In this document: piece after piece, positions 16,461 to 21,235 of the stretch | How positions within the stretch are numbered: the stretch's first letter is position 1 | Layout: every line of letters starts with the position of its first letter | From: a virus | Direction: 5' to 3' (one strand) | DNA: 64,000 nucleotides | IMG/VR virus record: IMGVR_UViG_3300042568_001093 | Location: 1 to 64,000 of that record | The notes under the pieces: model-generated | The model's database searches: none | What the model was told of the DNA's origin: nothing | The model's input: the letters and a program-made list of their open reading frames with translations, nothing else | Program-made: the position numbers and the translations under genes

Positions 16461-17318
16461 ATGAAAAAACTCGTCTCAGCTATCGGTGCACTCGGCGTAA
16501 TCGCCCCTGGTGTTGCCACTGCAGCTCCTCAAGGTCAATTCCCCGATGTCCAGCCGACCAACTGGGCGTATCAGGCAATCATGAACCTCAAGGATAAGTA
16601 TGGTTGCGCTGTTGGATTCCCCAATGGTACTTTCCAGCCCGGCGAACCTACCACTCGTGCTCAACTTGCTGCTCTGACTAATGCTTGTCTCGATCGCATC
16701 GAGGAATATGCAGATGCAAAAGATGCTGCACTTGCTCAGGCTCTCCGTGCCCAATTCGCTGGCGTTGATACTCGTGTAACTAAACTTGAGCGTATTGCTG
16801 CTCAAAAAGCCCAAGGTGTTAACAACTACCTAGGTGCTGGCGTTCTTCTGAATAAGCAAGGTATTGATGGCAATGGTTATACTGAAAACCGTACTATCTC
16901 TGGTGGTACTGTCCAAGGTCGTTACGCTGTAAAGACCTTTAATAACCAAAATGCTGTTTCTGTCCGTCCTTATGCTAATTTCGTTGGCACTCCTGCCGGT
17001 GAGATTGGAGCAGCAGGTGGTGGTCTTCTCTCTTATGACTGGAGTATCGCCCGTAAAGCTGGCGTAAGCGCCGCTAATATCTACACCGGTGTCGGTTACC
17101 AAGTTCCTTTTGTGAATAATACCGCAGCCAATTTCCAATCTGCTATTGGTGAAAAAGGCCAAGTAATTCTTGCCTTGGGCATCGAAGGTCGTCTGACCAA
17201 TTCCTTGGTTGGTTTTGCTGATCTCAAGTTCCCTACCACCAATGCTTCTAATAGCTACGGTGCAACCAATGGTACCTATTCCCCTGTATTCACTACTGGT
17301 CTCGGTTTCAAATTCTAA
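16461..17318 (+). CDS. SLH-domain outer-membrane porin-like protein
   Basis: 285 residues. Signal peptide ~1-22 (MKKLVSAIGALGVIAPG, cleavage after ATAA). One S-layer homology domain at ~27-80 (FPDVQPTNWAYQAI, GFPNGTFQPGEPTTRAQLA). A short coiled coil follows, then a beta-rich part ending in Phe (TTGLGFKF), as in outer-membrane barrels. This is the plan of cyanobacterial SomA-type porins, whose SLH domain holds the peptidoglycan, but at roughly half their length. Likely of host origin and exported. The hli gene starts within its stop codon (TAATG). Effects on host envelope or on superinfection are guesses. Confidence 0.85.
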   Translation: MKKLVSAIGALGVIAPGVATAAPQGQFPDVQPTNWAYQAIMNLKDKYGCAVGFPNGTFQPGEPTTRAQLAALTNACLDRIEEYADAKDAALAQALRAQFAGVDTRVTKLERIAAQKAQGVNNYLGAGVLLNKQGIDGNGYTENRTISGGTVQGRYAVKTFNNQNAVSVRPYANFVGTPAGEIGAAGGGLLSYDWSIARKAGVSAANIYTGVGYQVPFVNNTAANFQSAIGEKGQVILALGIEGRLTNSLVGFADLKFPTTNASNSYGATNGTYSPVFTTGLGFKF

Positions 17319-17536
17319 TGACCGTTACCACGAATGAATTTGGCCAACAGAATATGTTTGCCAAAGAACCTGAAATGTACATCGATCCTATCATTACAGA
17401 ACAAATGGAAAAAGAAACTTACCAGACTCATAACGAACGTGCAGAGATGCTTAATGGCCGATTTGCCATGCTTGGTATCGTTGCAGCATTTGGCGCCTAT
17501 GCCTTAACCGGGCAGATCATTCCTGGCATTTGGTGA
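17318..17536 (+). CDS. hli: High-light-inducible protein
   Basis: 72 residues. ERAEMLNGRFAMLG (40-53) is the chlorophyll-binding motif of light-harvesting-like proteins, within one transmembrane helix continuing GIVAAFGAYALTG. These thylakoid proteins protect photosystem II and newly made D1, matching the psbA gene in this phage. TAATG overlap couples it to the SLH protein. Two terminators follow. Confidence 0.95.
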   Translation: MTVTTNEFGQQNMFAKEPEMYIDPIITEQMEKETYQTHNERAEMLNGRFAMLGIVAAFGAYALTGQIIPGIW

Positions 17537-17561
17537 TGGGTGAAGTTATCTTCACTATAAC

Positions 17562-17588
17562 GAGCATCAGTTTCCTGGTGCTCCTTTT
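17562..17588 (+). terminator. Terminator after hli
   Basis: GAGCATCAG / CTGGTGCTC stem with a 4-base loop, then CTTTTT. Confidence 0.8.
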
Positions 17589-17613
17589 TCACTCCGTGAA
17601 TGAATTGGCTAAG

Positions 17614-17636
17614 ACCTACTAATTGAGTAGGTTTTT
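17614..17636 (+). terminator. Second terminator before tRNA-Ser
   Basis: ACCTACT / AGTAGGT perfect stem, loop AATTG, then TTTT. It ends three bases before tRNA-Ser, so the tRNA depends on read-through or a hidden promoter. Confidence 0.75.
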
Positions 17637-17638
17637 CT

Positions 17639-17722
17639 GGAGAGGTGGCCGAGTGGTTGATGGCAGCAGTCTTGAAAACTGCCGTGTGATGAGCACCGTG
17701 GGTTCGAATCCCACCCTCTCCG
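17639..17722 (+). tRNA. tRNA-Ser(TGA)
   Basis: Acceptor GGAGAGG/CCTCTCC. Anticodon TGA at 17673-17675. Long variable arm (GTGTGATGAGCAC), as in class II tRNAs. T arm GTGGG-TTCGAAT-CCCAC. Confidence 0.93.
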
Positions 17723-17741
17723 TTAAACATAAAAGGTTGTT

Positions 17742-17750
17742 TGTTTAAAG
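17742..17750 (+). promoter_or_regulatory. GTTTAAAG element
   Basis: TGTTTAAAG, followed by ATATATTC, about 37 bases before ATG 17787; one of the recurring elements listed in the findings. Confidence 0.4.
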
Positions 17751-17786
17751 ATATATTCGAGAATAGTTGTATCAAGAGATACTCAA

Positions 17787-18203
17787 ATGGCAAGTCCGTT
17801 CCGTGGCTCAGACGTAAGACTGGCCGTATTAGAAGAAAAACTTGATGTATACGAGGAACTGTCCAGAGAAATGCTTTCAAAACTCGAAGCGGCAGTAGAT
17901 AAGATTTCGGAAGCAAATCAGAATGTAGCCAAGATTCTTGTCCGTCATGAGGAACGTCTAGATCAAACCATCCAATCTGACACAGCAATCATGAAACTTT
18001 TGGATGAAATTAAAATCAAACATCAAACAGATATTTCTCATACAGAAACAGAAATAAGTAACCTAAAAACAAGATTTGATGAGTTATCTAAATTTCGTTG
18101 GATATTCGCCGGTGTTCTTTTAGTCGTTGGGATTATTGCCGGTCAAGTAAACGTTCTTGAGTCCATGTTCCCCTCTGTTCCGTCGATGCATAATACTAAA
18201 TGA
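17787..18203 (+). CDS. Coiled-coil protein with C-terminal membrane anchor
   Basis: 138 residues. Residues ~12-105 are heptad-rich (LAVLEEKLDVYEELSREML onward). A transmembrane helix follows at ~108-124 (IFAGVLLVVGIIAGQ). I recall similar small anchored proteins in many cyanophages, with unknown role; spanin-like or holin-associated functions are possible but unproved. ATGA overlap with the next short gene. Confidence 0.75.
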   Translation: MASPFRGSDVRLAVLEEKLDVYEELSREMLSKLEAAVDKISEANQNVAKILVRHEERLDQTIQSDTAIMKLLDEIKIKHQTDISHTETEISNLKTRFDELSKFRWIFAGVLLVVGIIAGQVNVLESMFPSVPSMHNTK

Positions 18204-18361
18204 GAGGGAAAAGGATAGGGTTTATATATCAAAAAACTTGGAAAACTGGTATAATACAGTGCGTATCAGTTGATTTCCCAGGTCACTATGCTATTTTTAT
18301 TGTCAAAGACTCCACTGGCGCAGTTATCCCCGTGGATTCACGAGATGCTTCATACGTATAG
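18200..18361 (+). CDS. Short hypothetical protein
   Basis: 53 residues from ATG 18200, overlapping the stop of the coiled-coil gene. MRGKRIGFIYQKTWKTGI then a beta-like VDFPGHYAIFIVKD and AVIPVDSRDASYV. Coherent small beta protein; unrecognised. Confidence 0.55.
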   Translation: MRGKRIGFIYQKTWKTGIIQCVSVDFPGHYAIFIVKDSTGAVIPVDSRDASYV

Positions 18362-18392
18362 GGTTGGAATTACGGGTGTCTTAAGTTTCCTC

Positions 18393-18421
18393 TTGATATT
18401 TGTTCCGATCTATGGTATAAT
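18393..18421 (+). promoter_or_regulatory. Sigma70-type promoter of the second tRNA cluster
   Basis: TTGATA (18393-18398), 17-base spacer, TATAAT (18416-18421). It lies 35 bases before tRNA-Ile and probably drives tRNA-Ile, -Asn and those following. Confidence 0.7.
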
Positions 18422-18456
18422 GGTTATACATCGGGATTCCAATTCCGATTGATCTT

Positions 18457-18528
18457 GGGACTGTCGCCTATTGGTTAAGGCCCACTGCTTATAACGGTGT
18501 GAACGGAGTTCAATTCTCCGCAGTCCTA
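18457..18528 (+). tRNA. tRNA-Ile(TAT)
   Basis: Acceptor GGGACTG against CAGTCCT (one G-T). Anticodon loop CTTATAA with TAT at 18490-18492. T arm CGGAG-TTCAATT-CTCCG. Reads the rare AUA codon. Confidence 0.88.
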
Positions 18529-18551
18529 TTGGGCACTATAGGCCCATATAT

Positions 18552-18623
18552 TCCACAATAGCTCAGCGGTAGAGTCGGTGACTGTTAATCACTTGGTCCC
18601 TGGTTCGAATCCAGGTTGTGGAG
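18552..18623 (+). tRNA. tRNA-Asn(GTT)
   Basis: Acceptor TCCACAA/TTGTGGA. Anticodon GTT at 18584-18586 in loop CTGTTAA. T arm CCTGG-TTCGAAT-CCAGG. Confidence 0.92.
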
Positions 18624-18658
18624 TTGATAGGGTTGGAAACATCCGATTCTATCACGTA

Positions 18659-18722
18659 TTCACTATCCTCTAATATAGTGAAAAACTAAGTGCCTAGTGG
18701 CTCTATGGGTACTCATGGAGCC
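18659..18722 (+). other. Two hairpins between tRNA genes
   Basis: TTCACTAT / ATAGTGAA (18659-18682) followed by five A, and GGCTCTATG / CATGGAGCC (about 18698-18722). Neither is followed by a T-run, so they look like tRNA-processing or spacer structures rather than terminators. Confidence 0.4.
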
Positions 18723-18725
18723 CCT

Positions 18726-18799
18726 TCTCCTGTTAGTCTATTGGTAAGGACGGGTGGACAACACACATAGATACTGGGTTCGATTCCCAGCCAGGGGAA
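18726..18799 (+). tRNA. tRNA-like gene with abnormal anticodon loop
   Basis: 74 bases with acceptor TCTCCTG/CAGGGGA, discriminator A, D arm with GG, a 5-base variable loop and a perfect T arm (CTGGG-TTCGATT-CCCAG). The anticodon stem GGGTG/CACAT has only three Watson-Crick pairs. The loop is GACAACA, with A instead of the near-universal T33; nominal anticodon CAA at 18759-18761. A Leu tRNA would have a long variable arm, which this lacks, so identity is unassigned. It may be a decayed tRNA or a special RNA. Confidence 0.6.
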
Positions 18800-18916
18800 A
18801 GTGATAGAGGGTAAGCCTCTGCTATATCCTTGAGGTATATTACGCTTACTCCATCAAGCAACACCCCCTAAGCCTATCTCGGGACGCCGAATGATGCTCA
18901 AACAAGGGGGTCACTT
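18800..18916 (+). other. Unassigned spacer between tRNA genes
   Basis: 117 bases without a gene. AGAGG/CCTCT and ATATC/GTATAT hairpins lie at the left, and CCCCCT pairs with AAGGGGG across a ~36-base loop near 18865-18912. No tRNA T-arm is present. It could be a small structured RNA or just spacer. Confidence 0.3.
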
Positions 18917-18992
18917 GCGGATTTAGCAATCTGGTGAATGCAGCGAACTCATAATTCGCCTTAGGCGTGTTCGATCCACGCAATCCGCACCA
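18917..18992 (+). tRNA. tRNA-Met(CAT)
   Basis: Acceptor GCGGATT/AATCCGC, discriminator A, and CCA encoded at 18990-18992. Anticodon stem GCGAA/TTCGC with CAT at 18950-18952. T arm GCGTG-TTCGATC-CACGC. Elongator Met or a lysidine-modified Ile cannot be told apart by eye. Confidence 0.88.
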
Positions 18993-18993
18993 G

Positions 18994-19076
18994 GTCTGAG
19001 TGGCGGAATTGGTAGACGCCCAGGTTTTAGGTACCTGTGTCCTTGCGACGTGGAGGTTCAAGTCCTCTCTCAGACA
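18994..19076 (+). tRNA. tRNA-Leu(TAG)
   Basis: Acceptor GTCTGAG/CTCAGAC. Anticodon TAG at 19028-19030. Long variable arm. T arm GGAGG-TTCAAGT-CCTCT. Two bases after the CCA of tRNA-Met. Confidence 0.92.
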
Positions 19077-19109
19077 TTTAAGGTTAAAGATCCTTATTGA
19101 AAGAAAATT

Positions 19110-19418
19110 ATGCTTTCTACAGAAACCCGACTGAGGCTAGAGGCAATTGCCGAAAAAATCGCCTTACACAAAGAGGTCTCTTTTGAAGAGATGCAATGGG
19201 CGCAGAAGTGGGCAGATCATAATCGCTCAGCAGCTTCGATACTCAATAAGGCCCGTAGAGTATCAATCAATGGAATTCCTGAGAAGGACTCTCTTGATGA
19301 GTTTATGAACGATTTAGATCTTGGCGATCCTGATCCTTCTAACCATCTCATCGGACCACAAGATCCAGACACCTTGGCAAAATGGTTTAAAGCTCCACCA
19401 TGGCTGAAGAACGATTGA
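19110..19418 (+). CDS. Conserved phage-type hypothetical protein
   Basis: 102 residues. Helical N-terminus (ETRLRLEAIAEKIALHKEV), a basic patch and a Pro-Trp rich end (AKWFKAPPWLKND). Upstream sequence contains TTTAAGGTTAAAG. Similar proteins occur in cyanophages in my recollection; no function known. Overlaps the next short gene by 19 bases. Confidence 0.7.
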   Translation: MLSTETRLRLEAIAEKIALHKEVSFEEMQWAQKWADHNRSAASILNKARRVSINGIPEKDSLDEFMNDLDLGDPDPSNHLIGPQDPDTLAKWFKAPPWLKND

Positions 19419-19522
19419 TTACCGAGGATGAGTTTAGAGAGTTGATGGAGATGGCCCATCGACTCAAGATACGGGAACTTTTTGAAGAGCCATCTACCTA
19501 CGAAGATGAATGCGAGGATTGA
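19400..19522 (+). CDS. Short acidic protein
   Basis: 40 residues (MAEERLITEDEFRELMEMAH and on), acidic and helical, overlapping the upstream gene. Reported because it is packed between two others with coherent composition; role unknown. Confidence 0.5.
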   Translation: MAEERLITEDEFRELMEMAHRLKIRELFEEPSTYEDECED

Positions 19523-19525
19523 CAA

Positions 19526-19678
19526 ATGGCTCTTCTTTCACGTCAAGATTATGAAATGGTAATCGAGGCTCTAGAGTTTTATCTAGAAGCACATTCAATA
19601 GATTGCCCAGATTTTGACCATTTAGGGTATAATAACCTAGTTAATTGGTTAAAGATCTGCGTTTCCAAGGGCGATTAA
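19526..19678 (+). CDS. Short hypothetical protein overlapping tRNA-Val
   Basis: 50 residues starting MALLSRQDYEMVIEALEFYL, amphipathic. Its last three codons and stop (19669-19678) are also the first ten bases of tRNA-Val, so processing of the tRNA would remove the stop codon from the mRNA. Confidence 0.6.
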   Translation: MALLSRQDYEMVIEALEFYLEAHSIDCPDFDHLGYNNLVNWLKICVSKGD

Positions 19679-19740
19679 CTCAGCGGTAGAGTGCCTCCTT
19701 TACACGGAGATGGTCACTGGTTCGAATCCAGTATCGCCCA
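19669..19740 (+). tRNA. tRNA-Val(TAC)
   Basis: Acceptor GGGCGAT/ATCGCCC fully paired. Anticodon TAC at 19701-19703 in loop TTTACAC. T arm ACTGG-TTCGAAT-CCAGT. Overlaps the 3' end of a small gene by ten bases. Confidence 0.92.
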
Positions 19741-19767
19741 TGTCAGAAAATCCTGACAAATGCTTTT
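19741..19767 (+). terminator. Terminator after tRNA-Val
   Basis: TGTCAG / CTGACA stem with loop AAAATC, followed a few bases later by six T. Confidence 0.65.
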
Positions 19768-19784
19768 TTGTTTAAGGTAACCAT

Positions 19785-19970
19785 ATGGAAGATATTACTT
19801 TTTCAGATAGTTTAAAAATTAAACCCGGTGGGAGCATTAGTTTTACCGGTGATGCTAAAGCTACCCTCATTATTGACGATGAGGTAATCACATTATCGGC
19901 ATCTACATCATTAGAGACTTATTGCCAAAAACATCCAGGAGCGCCTGAATGCAAAATTTACGACGTGTAA
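19785..19970 (+). CDS. Small protein with CP12-like C-terminal tail
   Basis: 61 residues. The last 20 (SLETYCQKHPGAPECKIYDV) match the C-terminal end of CP12: C-x8-C (C47, C56), NP-like HP, and ECxxYD. In CP12 this redox-switched loop binds GAPDH and helps inactivate it with PRK, shutting the Calvin cycle in the dark. The N-terminal cysteine pair and the AWD/EEL core are absent; residues 1-40 are a short beta-rich domain. So this is a CP12 tail on a different carrier, and GAPDH binding without PRK binding is an inference. TTTAAGGTAA lies just before the start. Confidence 0.75.
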   Translation: MEDITFSDSLKIKPGGSISFTGDAKATLIIDDEVITLSASTSLETYCQKHPGAPECKIYDV

Positions 19971-19977
19971 ACTTCTC

Positions 19978-20007
19978 TTGACACGACCCCCGTCCTTGGA
20001 GTATGAT
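19978..20007 (+). promoter_or_regulatory. Sigma70-type promoter
   Basis: TTGACA (19978-19983, perfect consensus), 18-base spacer, TATGAT (20002-20007), 22 bases before ATG 20030. It rules out longer starts for the next gene. Confidence 0.7.
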
Positions 20008-20029
20008 TGCTCTAGGGATTTTTTTTGTC

Positions 20030-20554
20030 ATGAACATCTTCTTCCTTGATCACGATCCTAAGACTGCAGCGGAGTACCATTGCGATAAGCATGTCAACAA
20101 GATGATCATCGAGCATCTTCAAATGATGAGCGTTGCTCTTGCCCATCATGGATTGAATCCTGCTCGGAAGAAAGATGGAGAGTTCTATAAAGTCCGCGGG
20201 TTTAAAAACCATCCATGCACTCTTTGGGTGAAAGAGTCGGTTTGTAACTTTATGTGGACTTACAAACTAACTTATCATCTTTGCGAGGAATTTGAGAAGC
20301 GATATGGAAAACCTCACTCGGGGGTTAATAGTCTTGAGTCTATTGATCTACTCGAGGTGAATAAGTTATATCCAGATAACGGTTATACTGAGCCGGCTCA
20401 GGCAATGCCAGATTACTGCAAAGTTGATGGTTTCCCGGTTAAAGCTTATCGTAATTATTACAACTGGGCCAAGTGGCGGTTTGCTACTTGGAAGACCCAA
20501 GAACCTGATTGGTGGGCGCCTGGATGTTGCTTAGAGGCTAAAGATGAATACTGA
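20030..20554 (+). CDS. Conserved phage protein, possibly pyrimidine-dimer glycosylase-like
   Basis: 174 residues from ATG 20030. HCDKHVNKMIIEHLQMMS, then NHPCTLWVKESVCNFMW, YGKPHSG, PAQAMP, and a C-terminal YRNYYNWAKWRF form a set of motifs widespread in marine phage proteins. Such proteins are sometimes annotated as pyrimidine-dimer DNA glycosylase; I cannot confirm the catalytic residues, so repair of UV damage is only possible. It overlaps the phosphatase gene by 11 bases. Confidence 0.75.
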   Translation: MNIFFLDHDPKTAAEYHCDKHVNKMIIEHLQMMSVALAHHGLNPARKKDGEFYKVRGFKNHPCTLWVKESVCNFMWTYKLTYHLCEEFEKRYGKPHSGVNSLESIDLLEVNKLYPDNGYTEPAQAMPDYCKVDGFPVKAYRNYYNWAKWRFATWKTQEPDWWAPGCCLEAKDEY

Positions 20555-21191
20555 AAAATATTGCCTCATTGGTGATTTGCATGGTCGAATTGATACTCTT
20601 GATAAGATTTTAGATAAATCTGAAGGGTATAAATATATCTTCATGGGAGATACAATCCACCACAAACCATTTTTTAAACGTTCTAAAAGAACTTCTCCGC
20701 TTAGAATGCTAAGCAAAATTAAGAAGTTAGTAAAACAAAACCGAGCAACTTTAATCCTTGGTAATAACGAAAACTATATTCTTAAAAATCTTCTCCTCCC
20801 AGAAGAAGATATTCTGCAAAAAGAAGTTAGGTATACTTTGGGATGCTTACGAGAACTATCTCTTGATGACAGACTCGATTACCTTCATTGGTTAACTACG
20901 TCCCCATTGACCTATGAATTCGAGTCATACGGAAAGATTTATCGTTGCGCCCATGCCTACTACAATCCTAACTACACTCCAGAGACCCGAAATAATGTAC
21001 TCACTGGCATAGGTTATCCTTGGTTTAAGACTGATAAGCTCGAAGATCATATTAAACTCGATGCGGAGTATTTCTTTGGCCATTATGGCTATCCGTACTT
21101 CCGCAAGAACTTAAAAATCATCGATGCAACTAACTTTGAGGGGGTGGGGGTATATTATACGGATCGTGAAGAATTCTTAATCTATTACTAA
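20544..21191 (+). CDS. PPP-type metallophosphoesterase
   Basis: 215 residues. Metal-binding motifs appear in order: GDLHG (10-14), GDTIHHK (from 36), GNNEN (74-78), a later histidine in CAHAYY and GHYGYP near the end. The canonical GNHE has N76 in place of the catalytic histidine. Phage members act as protein phosphatases or on nucleotides. The fold call is firm; activity is uncertain because of GNNEN. It lies directly upstream of the polymerase. Confidence 0.8.
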   Translation: MNTEKYCLIGDLHGRIDTLDKILDKSEGYKYIFMGDTIHHKPFFKRSKRTSPLRMLSKIKKLVKQNRATLILGNNENYILKNLLLPEEDILQKEVRYTLGCLRELSLDDRLDYLHWLTTSPLTYEFESYGKIYRCAHAYYNPNYTPETRNNVLTGIGYPWFKTDKLEDHIKLDAEYFFGHYGYPYFRKNLKIIDATNFEGVGVYYTDREEFLIYY

Positions 21192-21235
21192 TAGGCCCTG
21201 GCCTATGATAAAATATTCCCATCTGCCATTCTCTT

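Noticed and set aside
18270-18452. 60-codon frame with hydrophobic stretches before tRNA-Ile
   Set aside because: TTG start without ribosome site, overlaps the better 53-residue gene and contains the tRNA promoter.
18865-18912. Extra tRNA between the tRNA-like gene and tRNA-Met
   Set aside because: The CCCCCT/AAGGGGG pairing looks like an acceptor stem but there is no T arm or anticodon arm.
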